64,000 bases of DNA from Shewanella sp. ANA-3 (GCF_000203935.1 NC_008573.1:1-64000); one strand, 5' to 3'; shown: positions 45,280-54,559, counted from the first letter of the stretch. The notes: generated from the letters alone by a model not told the origin. Translations and numbers: made by a program.

Positions 45280-45588
45280 TTATTGGTTAAACAATGATTG
45301 AACAACAAATGGGTCCGGCTCAAGCTCAAAATCATCCCCCTTCATGGTAGCCGTGCCGCTTAGGCACACGATTTTGTGGCATGAATCGCAGATACCGATT
45401 CCACGATAGAGAATGTCACTCTCTACGAGATTAATACTGCCCCTGACTAATTCGTCTTTAAATTCTTCACCACACTTACACTCCATCTTAAACTCACTGA
45501 CAATCTTTCCACTGCCTAGCGTTAGCGGGAATTGGCTCGCAAATGGCTGATGCTGTCCCATATACACTTTGACTTGCTTTGCGTTCAC
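45280..45588 (-). CDS. Zinc-ribbon hypothetical protein
   Basis: 102 aa with one CxC (ECKCGEEF) and one CxxC (ICDSCHK) about 32 residues apart, compatible with a zinc ribbon. No family recognised. Probably in one transcript with the RecT-like genes upstream. Confidence 0.6.
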   Translation of the reverse strand: MNAKQVKVYMGQHQPFASQFPLTLGSGKIVSEFKMECKCGEEFKDELVRGSINLVESDILYRGIGICDSCHKIVCLSGTATMKGDDFELEPDPFVVQSLFNQ

Positions 45589-45610
45589 GTTGACCTCTCT
45601 TGATGTCCAA

Positions 45611-46507
45611 TCACTCTGACAGATACTTCCAACGAAGCAATTTTTTACCTTTTAGAATAAGCTCCACATCGTACAAACCAGAGGCTCTTAAACCCGCCAA
45701 CCCCTGTAATGTGTTCCCCATAATCTCTTTTGTCTGGTTCGATTTCACCACAGTCCCAATCGCCACGACTCTGCGCTGTAAGGCGCTAACTTTGCTCAGC
45801 ACTTCATAGGCTGTCGGCATCTTGGCCAGCACTTCGATATTTGGCAAAGGAGCCATCACCGGCACCCGAATATCAACCGAGGGCAAATGACGTAGTGCAG
45901 CGAGTGAACGCCCTGCAGCTGCTTTACGTGCATTCAGACTTGGGGTTAACTCGGGCATTAACGGCTCCCCGTCCTCTGCCACGTCCAAAATGAGATAACC
46001 ACTATTTGATTCCTCAAACATCGCAGACGTGAATTGCTCTTGGCCCACAAACCACGCAATCAATTTTGTGCAAACATGGAAGCTCTCACAGTGATGCGTG
46101 GTTAATACACTCACCTTGCCCTGCTCTTTAACCAGCGTAAAAATCTGGCTAGTTCCGCTCTCTACAATCCAATCACCGGCACAGATTTCCGGCACTGACT
46201 TCAGGATCTCTAATTGCTCACTCGCTTTGGTCGCTGGCAGCGGCAACGTCCCTTCTTGTAAGAAGTAAGCCCCTAACTGGATATAATGCTGAGTCCACAC
46301 CGCGAATCGATTTTGAATGACCTCCCACACGGAGTTGTCGTCACGCGAGATCACTTCCAGCGCTTTCACGCCTTGATTCACCGAATTAGTGGCAATGGTT
46401 ATCGAATCATGTTCAACATACGCCTCAACGGTGAAAGTCGATGTCACGTTAGACGCAATCGTGAAGGGTGTTTTTAAACGGGTTGTCGGCTTTACTTGTA
46501 ATTCCAT
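45611..46507 (-). CDS. Hypothetical protein downstream of RecT-like genes
   Basis: 298 aa, soluble, beta-rich in the middle and helical at the C-terminus (LNARKAAAGRSLAALRHL). No motif of a known exonuclease is visible, although a nuclease partner would be expected beside RecT proteins. It starts 10 bp after the second RecT-like gene. Confidence 0.6.
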   Translation of the reverse strand: MELQVKPTTRLKTPFTIASNVTSTFTVEAYVEHDSITIATNSVNQGVKALEVISRDDNSVWEVIQNRFAVWTQHYIQLGAYFLQEGTLPLPATKASEQLEILKSVPEICAGDWIVESGTSQIFTLVKEQGKVSVLTTHHCESFHVCTKLIAWFVGQEQFTSAMFEESNSGYLILDVAEDGEPLMPELTPSLNARKAAAGRSLAALRHLPSVDIRVPVMAPLPNIEVLAKMPTAYEVLSKVSALQRRVVAIGTVVKSNQTKEIMGNTLQGLAGLRASGLYDVELILKGKKLLRWKYLSE

Positions 46508-46517
46508 TTTTCGCCTC

Positions 46518-47165
46518 TTAAGCCGCTTCTGACCATGCTTTTTCGGAAAGTCTCACTGTTTTAGCTAAGATCATCCCTACAAAAAATTCATTCCAAGCTC
46601 TTGTGGCCACCTGACGATGTTCAAAGGTCGTCATGAGATCATCAAAGGTGAAATGTGTTACGCACACACCGCCACCTGCAAGCTCTGCCACGCAGTAGGC
46701 ACCACGGATATTTCCACGATTCTTGCTAAATGGGTCATATTGGTGGCGAGGTGGAGTAAAAGAGTCAATCCACTGAAAATCATCGGCTTCATACACAATC
46801 ACAGGTCGTGCAGAACGGATGATCCCCGCCTTTGCCGCCGCGTCACGGTAACCACGGTATGTCCAGCACAGTTGCACCCCTAACCAACCACTATCGTAGT
46901 AAGCCCCTAACAGAATAGATGCCTGCTTGCGGTTCGGATTGAGGCTGATTTGTGCTTGTGTCAACTCAGTCATGACATCAAAAACGCTATGAATATTTAC
47001 CCAGCCAATTTGGGATGGATTGAGCATTAACAGGCGCTGCAACTGAGCAAATAAAATGTTTAGCTCCGAGTACGGAAAATTGTTATTAGGGTATGCAGTA
47101 TTAAATTCGACACAGAGATGTTGAACGTAGTGTGCGGCATCTGCCGAGGTGTATCTGGTACTCAT
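46518..47165 (-). CDS. RecT-like single-strand annealing protein, paralogue 2
   Basis: About 215 aa from MSTRYTS (GAGG 5 nt upstream). RecT pattern: WLGVQLCWTYRGYRDAAAKAG, IIRSARPVIVYEADDF, HQYDP..RGNIRGAYCVAELAGG, then WNEFFVGMILAKTVRL in place of W-x-EM-KKTA-RRL. RecT proteins anneal complementary single strands for recombination. It directly follows a second RecT-like gene but is clearly diverged from it. Confidence 0.72.
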   Translation of the reverse strand: MSTRYTSADAAHYVQHLCVEFNTAYPNNNFPYSELNILFAQLQRLLMLNPSQIGWVNIHSVFDVMTELTQAQISLNPNRKQASILLGAYYDSGWLGVQLCWTYRGYRDAAAKAGIIRSARPVIVYEADDFQWIDSFTPPRHQYDPFSKNRGNIRGAYCVAELAGGGVCVTHFTFDDLMTTFEHRQVATRAWNEFFVGMILAKTVRLSEKAWSEAA

Positions 47166-47178
47166 AAAAACCTCTGGT

Positions 47179-47901
47179 TTAGTCAAATAGTGCATCGAAA
47201 CGACATGCTGATGTTTCTACCACGCCAGCAGCCATAAACTTTGTTTTCTTGGTCGGTGCTTCAATTTTGCGGATTGGCCTTAACGCCTCACAATGCGCCG
47301 TAAGGGTGTTATAAAAGCCGTCAAATGCAGTGATCGCGACATGGTTTAATAGGCGCCAAAGCGCTTGCTTCTTTACCATTTCATCGACGTAGATTGATTG
47401 CCAAACCTCTGAACCGTTCTCAGCTACAGATTCCAGTTCAATTTGGTCAATCTCAAAGGACACGTATTCGCCTGATGGCAATAGCGCTGAAGCAATACCG
47501 CCACGCAATTCGCCACGTTTAGGTGATAAGCCAACCAAGCTGACCAGTGGCATTCTGTCGTTAAAAACTCGAATAGAGTCCCCTTCTCGAATGGCCCATG
47601 CCTGATATGCTTGAATTTCACCCGATTGCAGCGCTAAATCCAGACCGCCGATATAGGTCAGTTTGGTTTCAATCTGACCTTCGTCATTCAGCGCCAAATA
47701 CAGCAGATTTTCACCTGGGCTCCATGACAAGCCTGTCGCAGCGTAAACACTGAGCATGTAGGCTTCTAACTGGTCTCTGGGAAGGTCAAAACCCGATTCA
47801 TCGATAACATACTGAATATGCATTTTTTCGATGTTTATCTCAGGAACGGTCACTTGCCGATTGTTGGCTATAGCTAACTGTATGTACTGACTCGCTTTCA
47901 T
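47179..47901 (-). CDS. RecT-like single-strand annealing protein, paralogue 1
   Basis: 240 aa. Close to the RecT pattern: LTYIGGLDLALQSGEIQAYQ (RecT IIGYRGMIDLARRSGQI), AIREGDSI (VVREGDEF), RGELRGGIASALLPSGEYV, and WQSIYVDEMVKKQALWRLL (WVTHWEEMAKKTAIRRLF). Probably the main annealing protein of the element. Paired with paralogue 2, 13 bp downstream. Confidence 0.8.
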   Translation of the reverse strand: MKASQYIQLAIANNRQVTVPEINIEKMHIQYVIDESGFDLPRDQLEAYMLSVYAATGLSWSPGENLLYLALNDEGQIETKLTYIGGLDLALQSGEIQAYQAWAIREGDSIRVFNDRMPLVSLVGLSPKRGELRGGIASALLPSGEYVSFEIDQIELESVAENGSEVWQSIYVDEMVKKQALWRLLNHVAITAFDGFYNTLTAHCEALRPIRKIEAPTKKTKFMAAGVVETSACRFDALFD

Positions 47902-47978
47902 AACGTAATCGCTTTGTTTTTACTGTTATGAGTATTAAGCCACACACTTTTTTTCTGGCAAATTTTTGGAATATTTCT

Positions 47979-48242
47979 TTATAAACAAGCCACTTGATTT
48001 GTGGTTGTCGCGGCGATCATGGTGTGCATCCATGAAAACTGGCTGACTGAACAGGCTTCAAATCCCACAATCTGACCTCTTTCACGACATAATTTCACCA
48101 GTCGTCCTCGGTCAATTAGGTACACAATTGCAGGCATTTTCGCTTCCGGCAAAAATTCTGAGATATAGGTCGCAGGGATTCGGTTGGACGTTAGATTTTC
48201 TAAAACGATGTAAAGGTCATTGATATGCAAAACTGACAGCAT
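47979..48242 (-). CDS. Hypothetical protein
   Basis: 87 aa, no domain recognised (IVYLIDRGRLVKLCRERGQIV). It is 13 bp downstream of the next minus-strand gene and 77 bp before the RecT operon; may belong to the same transcript. Confidence 0.5.
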   Translation of the reverse strand: MLSVLHINDLYIVLENLTSNRIPATYISEFLPEAKMPAIVYLIDRGRLVKLCRERGQIVGFEACSVSQFSWMHTMIAATTTNQVACL

Positions 48243-48255
48243 AGGTACTCCTTAA

Positions 48256-48957
48256 CTACTCTCTGCCAAATTTGATTTTCTCGGAGGATGTCAGTTGGTT
48301 CCAACCTATCATTTTGGCCATGGGAAGGGGCTCTGCATCTACGAGATACTTACGCTGATTACTTTGTTCGGCGTTCACTTCATTGTCTTGGCCTGGCTTC
48401 TGTATAGTGGTAATGCTCGTGAGTGGAATAGTGCCAAAAATTGACTCTCTTTCGTAGAATAAGCAGCTTACGTGAGCCTTGCTGTCCTCTTTAATTCCGC
48501 CAGTGGTCTCAGCCATATACCCGTCAATAACGACAGCGCAGTCAGGGTAATCAGTAAACACGAGGCTGATTTTAAATTTTGTATCGTCGGCAAGGTAAGT
48601 GGTCACCCCATCGAATTGCACAGTCAAATTCGACTTGGCCACAGGATTGGCTGCAGCCAATGTGTCGAGTGAGCGAATAGAAACATTGACAGGATCAGTT
48701 AACAACGCGTTGTCTGCATTACTCGCCAGTTTGTACCACAAGATAAATCTATCGACACCGCCGGAATACATAAAATACGCAAGGACAGATACCGACACCA
48801 CGGAGACAATTACCGGATCAAGACCTCTCCGTTTGCGAGAGTTATCCGCAAGCGATTTGTTTTTTAGCTTGTTTTTAAGCGAATCTAAAAAACTGAATTT
48901 GTTGGCTTTAATATTCTTAACCAATGATTCCAAAATCGTTGCGCCGCTGAATGCCAT
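48256..48957 (-). CDS. Single-pass membrane protein
   Basis: 233 aa with a basic cytoplasmic N-terminus (KNKLKNKSLADNSRKRRG), one membrane helix near residues 50-62 and a periplasmic domain with two Cys (DYPDC, VSCLFY) that could form a disulfide. Topology resembles conjugation-channel or envelope proteins, but no family is recognised. Divergent from the transglycosylase. Confidence 0.55.
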   Translation of the reverse strand: MAFSGATILESLVKNIKANKFSFLDSLKNKLKNKSLADNSRKRRGLDPVIVSVVSVSVLAYFMYSGGVDRFILWYKLASNADNALLTDPVNVSIRSLDTLAAANPVAKSNLTVQFDGVTTYLADDTKFKISLVFTDYPDCAVVIDGYMAETTGGIKEDSKAHVSCLFYERESIFGTIPLTSITTIQKPGQDNEVNAEQSNQRKYLVDAEPLPMAKMIGWNQLTSSEKIKFGRE

Positions 48958-49028
48958 TCGAATGCTTCTCTAATAAATATCTCGTGTTATACTCGCCGAT
49001 ATTACACATTTTTATAAACACAAACAAC

Positions 49029-49559
49029 ATGTCAACTGTTGCAGATTTGAACGACACTTACTTAAGTAATGGCTATCGAGTACCCCAGCAGGAACTTGAG
49101 TTTTGTATTGCTAAAGCTGCTCGGCCTATCGACCCAGACTTATTACTCGCGGTACTGGTTGCTGAGGGCGGCAGACGTGGGGCGATTGTTCAGAATAAGA
49201 ATGGTTCGTTTGATCTGGGCGTTGGTCAAATCAACACGATTCAGTATACGGAGACATGGTTTAAGTCGCGCTACCCTGATTGGCGTCAAGTGGCCCAGGA
49301 TACGTGTACAGGCGTTGCTGCTGCCGCTGACGTATTGCTGCGCCGTATGTCAGAATTGAACGTAGGTCAGTCGGTGTGGGAGGCGGTTGGTCATTACAAC
49401 TCTAAAACTGCCACGGTAAAAATCCAATACTTACAGAATGTAATGCAGATTTATACCAGACTTTCACAGAACAAGGGGACTGAATATCGTCCTTGGATGA
49501 CCATTACCCACAAGCAAAAGCACTTCTTTACTTGGAGTAATAGAGAATCAGAGCGCTAA
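49029..49559 (+). CDS. Lytic transglycosylase (SLT-like)
   Basis: About 176 aa from MSTVADLN; the longer frame from 48951 overlaps the divergent gene. SLT core: DPDLLLAVLVAEGG (catalytic Glu), GSFDLGVGQINT, AVGHYNSKT. Cleaves peptidoglycan, typical of conjugation (VirB1/TrbN-like) systems. No signal peptide is visible. TnpB copy 2 is inserted directly after its stop codon. Confidence 0.75.
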   Translation: MSTVADLNDTYLSNGYRVPQQELEFCIAKAARPIDPDLLLAVLVAEGGRRGAIVQNKNGSFDLGVGQINTIQYTETWFKSRYPDWRQVAQDTCTGVAAAADVLLRRMSELNVGQSVWEAVGHYNSKTATVKIQYLQNVMQIYTRLSQNKGTEYRPWMTITHKQKHFFTWSNRESER

Positions 49560-50874
49560 TTGACTGCTCCCCTCCCTAAAGGAAGGGGATTCTTGTTTCA
49601 AGGCGTTATGCCCGAAGTTCATTAGAACAATCGGGACTTACTTACGCTCCACAAGCTAACACCGCTTGCCCAGCGGCTTTGATATTAATAGCGGCATTGG
49701 TATCACGGTCTAAGCGCGCTTCACACGCTGGACAAGTCCAATGCCTTATATGTAACGGTAGAGAATCAACTACGTGACCACAGCAATTACAACGCTTACT
49801 AGACGGATACCACTTGTCAATCTGGACAAGTGTTCTGCCGCGCCATTCTGCTTTGTACTCAAGATGCCTAACCATTTCGCCCCAATTGGCGTCACCAATG
49901 GCCTTAGCAAGTCGCGGATTCTTGACCATGTTTTTAACGCTCAAACTCTCACAGCTAATCACTTGGTTTTCGTTTATCAACGTAGTGGTGAGTTTGTGGG
50001 TAAAGTCGCGGCGGCAGTCGGCAATCTTCGCCTGAATGCGAGCAACTTTGATTCTGGCTTTGTGGAAGTTGGCAGTTCCTTTCTTCTTCTTGGAAAGGCG
50101 GCGTTGCGCCTGAGCCAATTTCTTCTCGTACTTTGCAGTATGGCGGGGATTGCCAGATTTAAACCCGTCAGCGGTAATCACAAGGTCGGTCAAACCCAAA
50201 TCAATACCCGTTGTCTTTTTGGTAACAGGCAGTGGTTTAGGCTCGAAGCGGCAAAGCATAGACACGAAGTAGCGGCCTGCACTGTCTTTCGAGATAGTGA
50301 CGGTAGTTGGTTCGCTAGGAAGTTCACGCGACCAGCGAATATCAAGCGGCTGTTTGGACTTGGCAATGTAGATATTGCCATCTTTGAACTTAAACGCCGA
50401 CTTCGTGAATTCTGCGCTTTGCTTGCTGCACTTCTTCTTAAAGGCTGGATACTTCGCCCTTCCTTCAAAGAAGTTCTTAAACGCAGTTTGTTGATGGCGC
50501 AAAGATTGTTGGAGCGGTACACACGACACGCTGTTAAGCCATTCAAACTCAGTTTGCTTCTTGAGTTCGGTCAGCTTAGAGCTTGCCGTGTTGTAGTTAA
50601 CCTTTTTGCTTTCGTTGTAGAAAGCGTCGGTACGCCATTTAAGGATCGCGTTGTAAACGAAACGCACACAGCCGAAAGTCTGCGCAAGCAATTGAGCCTG
50701 TTCAGTCGTTGGGTAAAAGCGTTGTTTAATAGCGATCTCTTTCATAGTTCACAAGAATACAGTTGTTTTTGTGAAAGTAAATATTAACATTAACCAATCG
50801 GGTAGTTTTTGCTCCTTCGGAGCAACCGCTATCCCTCCTCGCCCTAGAAGGACGGGGTTTCTCGCGGGATTTAG
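49560..50874 (-). mobile_element. IS200/IS605-type element with tnpB only, copy 2
   Basis: 1315 bp, same ends and length as copy 1, opposite orientation. On minus it follows TTCAT (50875-50879 complement) and ends GGAGCAGTCAA. Inserted immediately behind the transglycosylase stop codon, so it does not disrupt that gene. Confidence 0.9.
49642..50745 (-). CDS. tnpB: TnpB RNA-guided endonuclease, copy 2
   Basis: 367 aa, identical to copy 1 except Phe30 for Ser, Cys for Arg in KKKCSKQ and Lys for Met in TKKTTG. RuvC residues and zinc finger intact. The downstream guide would be taken from the transglycosylase 3' end: TTAGCGCTCTGATTC. Confidence 0.93.
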   Translation of the reverse strand: MKEIAIKQRFYPTTEQAQLLAQTFGCVRFVYNAILKWRTDAFYNESKKVNYNTASSKLTELKKQTEFEWLNSVSCVPLQQSLRHQQTAFKNFFEGRAKYPAFKKKCSKQSAEFTKSAFKFKDGNIYIAKSKQPLDIRWSRELPSEPTTVTISKDSAGRYFVSMLCRFEPKPLPVTKKTTGIDLGLTDLVITADGFKSGNPRHTAKYEKKLAQAQRRLSKKKKGTANFHKARIKVARIQAKIADCRRDFTHKLTTTLINENQVISCESLSVKNMVKNPRLAKAIGDANWGEMVRHLEYKAEWRGRTLVQIDKWYPSSKRCNCCGHVVDSLPLHIRHWTCPACEARLDRDTNAAINIKAAGQAVLACGA

Positions 50875-50897
50875 ATGAAAGTAAGAGATTAAATAAT

Positions 50898-51428
50898 TTA
50901 GACTGAAGACGTGATGTGATGCAGGCTATTTACTAAGTTAGTGATTAAAAATTTCAATTTTAGCAGACTTGCCCCACCCCAGAAATCAGCACAACTTGCG
51001 CACGTTACGACACCAGTGGCGAGTGATACACGAATAGAATCACGAATGTGCTTAGCTTTGAAATTCACCATTGCATTCCATTCCGGCGTACATTTCACCG
51101 AATCCGAGCTAAACATTAACGCTAAACGTAGCTCAGCCGCAGGGTATTCATCGTTCCAAAATTTTTCGTTGAAGTAATTACCGTTAACCCCGACTTCTAA
51201 TCGAGTGTCACCGGCGACAAACTCAAGATGCGAGTCGTGCTGAATTACAACGACTGAGCGATTCAGTTGTTGCTCCAACACAACAGTGATCATAGCTTTA
51301 ACATCTTTTGGCGTCGCAGAATCAACAATCTCAGAAAATCTTGAATCTCTGAGAGTTTTCTCTTCGCGAGCTCTAAACATCATCACTACGTTTTGCGCAC
51401 CAGAACTTCCCATCTTCAATACATCCAT
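50898..51428 (-). CDS. Hypothetical protein
   Basis: 176 aa, soluble, no domain recognised (MITVVLEQQLNRSVVVIQHD, TRLEVGVNGNYFNEKFW). Its 5' end overlaps the stop of the YdjM-like gene by 13 nt, so cotranscribed with it. Confidence 0.55.
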   Translation of the reverse strand: MDVLKMGSSGAQNVVMMFRAREEKTLRDSRFSEIVDSATPKDVKAMITVVLEQQLNRSVVVIQHDSHLEFVAGDTRLEVGVNGNYFNEKFWNDEYPAAELRLALMFSSDSVKCTPEWNAMVNFKAKHIRDSIRVSLATGVVTCASCADFWGGASLLKLKFLITNLVNSLHHITSSV

Positions 51429-51877
51429 CTTAAAAATAAAATAATACCAACACTTGCTACTACTGCATGATTTAGCCCAATTCGTTGCGCTCTACCCAAT
51501 GGCCAAAATGGTCTAATTCCGGCAGGAGTCACCGCGTCCCCAAGTAAATGACTTAAATAGCCAATGACTAGGGCTTGCGATGCGATAGAGTCAGCTTGAT
51601 GGCTGGCTAAAAGCCAGACCATTAGCCCAACAGCCCACAATGAGTGAGTGATACCACGATGTGAGAAGAGCGAAAGAATCGTTGATATTGGTTTAATCCT
51701 TCTTCCCAATTTCGACTCAGGATGATCTATGTCAGGTAATAACGACGCTATCGCCACCACGGGTAACATCAAACAGGCATCTACAACACCGATTGTCTCA
51801 GGGGCATAGGAGTTGACGATAGCAGCGTAAACGCCCCAACAACCCACTCCTAGGCCCACATGAGCAGCATATCTCAT
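51416..51877 (-). CDS. YdjM-like membrane-associated metal-dependent hydrolase
   Basis: 153 aa. Conserved acidic/His clusters of the YdjM family: LLPDIDHPES, HRGITHSL and GYLSHLLGDAVTPAG, within four hydrophobic segments. YdjM is a LexA-regulated inner-membrane protein of unknown reaction. Here the ATG overlaps the lipoprotein stop by 4 nt and no LexA box is adjacent. Confidence 0.82.
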   Translation of the reverse strand: MRYAAHVGLGVGCWGVYAAIVNSYAPETIGVVDACLMLPVVAIASLLPDIDHPESKLGRRIKPISTILSLFSHRGITHSLWAVGLMVWLLASHQADSIASQALVIGYLSHLLGDAVTPAGIRPFWPLGRAQRIGLNHAVVASVGIILFLRWMY

Positions 51878-52488
51878 TGGGTTACAACTTCCGCAGCTGT
51901 TACATTTCTCACAGTCGGAGAAGGTTTCACTAATGCTTCAACTTCTGAATAAGCCTTTTTAGAGCGCTCTTCAAAGCTGCGATCGTTTAGTTCAATCATG
52001 CGCTCCAGCTTGTCGTAAGGCAGGTGTAACAGCATATACACTACGTACAGCCCGTTCTCGACGCGAACTTGGGTGTTAACGTGGTTATAGCCAACGACTT
52101 TTGCACGATTTACTAGCTTAACAATTGTTTCATCATTCAACTGATTAGTGCGACCATTGCGCACTTCAGTGTTTTGACGCTCACGACCAGAAACTTCCTG
52201 CGATACTGTCTTAGCAATCGCGTATTCCGCATTTAAGTTCGCAATATTGCGAGCGGCCATCAAGTTATCAGCACGGCCCATTGCCGTCGCGTAAACACCA
52301 TCACCATTCGAAGCAGGAGGGTTTAAGAACCACTCAGGCGCCTTTTCTATAGCGTCGTTCATTTGTTCATTTTTTTGTTCTACTAGCTCTTGTTGTGCTT
52401 CAACATAATCTGAAACAGGGTTTGAGCTGCAAGCAGACAGAGCTAAAACAGATAATGCTACGATTGTTAATTTGTGTTGAGTTTTCAT
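51874..52488 (-). CDS. LPP20-like lipoprotein
   Basis: 204 aa. Lipobox LALSAC gives a lipidated Cys at about residue 20; the next residues SSNP do not suggest inner-membrane retention. Mature domain has PEWFLNPP near the start and the VVGYNHVNTQVRVENGLYVVYM pattern of LPP20-family envelope lipoproteins. First gene of a three-gene operon with the YdjM-like protein. Confidence 0.75.
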   Translation of the reverse strand: MKTQHKLTIVALSVLALSACSSNPVSDYVEAQQELVEQKNEQMNDAIEKAPEWFLNPPASNGDGVYATAMGRADNLMAARNIANLNAEYAIAKTVSQEVSGRERQNTEVRNGRTNQLNDETIVKLVNRAKVVGYNHVNTQVRVENGLYVVYMLLHLPYDKLERMIELNDRSFEERSKKAYSEVEALVKPSPTVRNVTAAEVVTQ

Positions 52489-52627
52489 CTAGTAATTCCT
52501 TGTTTGTTAAATTTTACGACCAGAATCATTTCATCACAGTTCTAAAACGTTGCAAATTTTGCTGCATTATCCAGTTAAATCAGTTGGTTAGAATATCCTC
52601 TTAACAACCATGGTGACGTGCATCACA

Positions 52628-52684
52628 AAATATCTACCCAATCATGAGCATAATACAGGATAACAAAAAATTGGGTAGATATTT
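52628..52684. repeat. 15-bp inverted repeat in divergent promoter region
   Basis: AAATATCTACCCAAT and its exact complement around 27 bp, ending in a T-run on plus. Lies between divergent genes (52488 minus, 52776 plus). Could attenuate the plus transcript or be an operator. Confidence 0.6.
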
Positions 52685-52775
52685 TTTGTTAAAACTTGGT
52701 CTGTTCTCCTAAATTTGCGAAAAAATTTTTCTGTGAGATAAAGTTCACATAACAAATTTACATCTTGAGGTAAGC

Positions 52776-53429
52776 ATGTCGCGCATTACAATTCATCCAC
52801 TATTTTCCGAATTGGCAGTGGAGTTAGGCTGCAACAGTGCGCCGAGTCGTTTGGTGTTCTTGGAGGTTCATTTAAGATTGATTGGTCTCGCGCCAGAACA
52901 GGTCAATAAAGAGCATTTAAAGCAACTAATTAAGCTCCTATTTGACGAAGAGATTAACCTGCACCCTCACCATTCAGACTTGGCCTTAGTCTCAATACCA
53001 GGCATTGCAGAGCCTTACCCAATACTCACTGCTCGAGGCTACAACCGGTTGTATAAATCGGATACAGCTGGGGAATTCCGCGTCAAAGCCATTTCCAAAG
53101 GGGAAGAGTTCACTACAGCTAACATTGATGCCATGAGCGAGCCTGAGCAATATAACGTTGCGCCCAATGCGGAACTGGAAGGGTTTGCCGCCGTGTACAG
53201 TGATAATAGCAATCTGCTGTTAACGGGGGTTATTTCAGTGGATGAAGTAGAAGATGTGCTCCACCGATTCCACCGCTGCAGTTTGTCGTTGGCAGAAGTC
53301 GGCGCAGGCCTCGCGTTTAATCGCTTATTCAAGGTCAATCGTGCATTTAAAATGTCACCCGCCACCAGCGCCTTTGCGGGTTGGTTTTCGATGGCAAGAG
53401 CCGCGTTAAAGACCGTTTATTCAAATTAA
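52776..53429 (+). CDS. Hypothetical protein
   Basis: 217 aa, soluble (SRITIHPLFSELAVELGCNS at the start, C-terminal MSPATSAFAGWFSMARAAL). No family recognised. SD-like GAGG 9 nt upstream. Converges on the long minus-strand operon and shares the terminator at 53453-53488. Confidence 0.55.
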   Translation: MSRITIHPLFSELAVELGCNSAPSRLVFLEVHLRLIGLAPEQVNKEHLKQLIKLLFDEEINLHPHHSDLALVSIPGIAEPYPILTARGYNRLYKSDTAGEFRVKAISKGEEFTTANIDAMSEPEQYNVAPNAELEGFAAVYSDNSNLLLTGVISVDEVEDVLHRFHRCSLSLAEVGAGLAFNRLFKVNRAFKMSPATSAFAGWFSMARAALKTVYSN

Positions 53430-53452
53430 CTAGCCAAAAAATCCCAAAAAAA

Positions 53453-53488
53453 AACGACGAAGGGATGCCGTAGCATTCCAACGTCGTT
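53453..53488. terminator. Bidirectional terminator ending the leader-rich operon
   Basis: AACGACG.GG.ATGC-cgta-GCAT.CC.CGTCGTT forms a long hairpin. It is preceded on plus by a run of nine A (T-run on minus) and lies 8 bp after the stop of the last minus gene and 24 bp after the plus gene stop. Confidence 0.8.
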
Positions 53489-53495
53489 CTACACT

Positions 53496-54005
53496 TTAGT
53501 GCAGATGTTGCTTGATTAAATCCACCATCAGTTTATTGCCTGCATACTGAAAATAATCGCGCCAACCTGCCACTGAAAACGATTCAAAACTGGGAGTGTT
53601 CCATAGTCCCCAGATATTTAAATCGCATCCACGCTTAATAATATCCTCCACCTGACCATGCGGTTTCCGGTGAACAATATTAAGCATTTTTTCAATTGAG
53701 ATCGGTTCTATCGATGATTTCCCGTCATCAATTGAGATTAAATAAGGGCTTGTTGGGTAACCTGCATTGTGCCAAAAGCTCACATATACCGGGTTTACGC
53801 CAAGTCCCACAGGGATTAACACCGAACCGCCTTCGCGCAGCTGCCATAAGAACTGCTTGATACCTTTGTCAGCGAACCTTGTAAGCGTTTCGAGATCGAC
53901 CTTTAAATCATCTTTATAGACAATCGGCAGGTTTAATCGATTCGATTCAGCTGTCATAGAAGCGAAAACAGTATTAATTTCTGATTCGTAATTCATGGTG
54001 CTCAC
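53496..54005 (-). CDS. Hypothetical protein, last gene of leader-rich operon
   Basis: 169 aa, soluble (LETLTRFADKGIKQFLWQLR, SVLIPVGLGVNPVYVSF). No family recognised. SD GGAGTGAG 5 nt before ATG, preceded by an interleaved-helix leader. Confidence 0.6.
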   Translation of the reverse strand: MSTMNYESEINTVFASMTAESNRLNLPIVYKDDLKVDLETLTRFADKGIKQFLWQLREGGSVLIPVGLGVNPVYVSFWHNAGYPTSPYLISIDDGKSSIEPISIEKMLNIVHRKPHGQVEDIIKRGCDLNIWGLWNTPSFESFSVAGWRDYFQYAGNKLMVDLIKQHLH

Positions 54006-54028
54006 TCCAAAATTTAAAAATTAAATGA

Positions 54029-54064
54029 GGGCGAGCAACCCTAAGGTTGTCTCACCCTAGGGTA
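54029..54064 (-). promoter_or_regulatory. Interleaved-helix leader 1
   Basis: a/a' ACCCTAGGGT with CCTTAGGGT (one wobble); b/b' GGGTGAG with CTCGCCC (one wobble). T-rich spacer, then GGAGTGAG and ATG 54005. Confidence 0.65.
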
Positions 54065-54096
54065 TTTGCAACGGCGTGACCGTTTGCATTGTTAAG

Positions 54097-54537
54097 TTAA
54101 AGTATCGTGATTAATGAGATCCCAAAACCAATGGCGCCTAGAAAAAGTCCTATCGCCCCCATTCGCATTGAAATACGAATGTTTAGATCTGGGTGAAGCC
54201 AGAAATGCAGGAAAATCTCTAACTGAGAAGAATCGGTTACTTTTAGATTGACGGGATTTGTACGCAGCGTTAAACCGAGCTGCTGAATACCATCGTAATC
54301 TATAGCAATCTGACTCTTCGTTAGTGAAAGGTTGCCAGAATTGCCCATTGCATATCGCAATATCCAAAGCCCATTTTCAAGGTTTTGTATAGTCACCGGC
54401 TTTTTACGCATAAATCGCTTTCTTGTAATCGCTTTACGGCGAGATAGACTACTTACAATATTGAAATTCCCCATTCGGACAATCCCTATACCGCCCTCGT
54501 CTTCTCTCGGCAAGCGAATAACCTTATCGACTTTCAT
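54097..54537 (-). CDS. Hypothetical protein with C-terminal membrane helix
   Basis: 146 aa: basic, beta-rich N-terminal domain (RRKAITRKRFMRKK) and a C-terminal hydrophobic anchor (GAIGLFLGAIGFGISLITIL). No family recognised. SD AGGAGTGAG, own leader. Confidence 0.55.
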   Translation of the reverse strand: MKVDKVIRLPREDEGGIGIVRMGNFNIVSSLSRRKAITRKRFMRKKPVTIQNLENGLWILRYAMGNSGNLSLTKSQIAIDYDGIQQLGLTLRTNPVNLKVTDSSQLEIFLHFWLHPDLNIRISMRMGAIGLFLGAIGFGISLITIL

Positions 54538-54559
54538 GGCTCACTCCTATTACAAAAAA

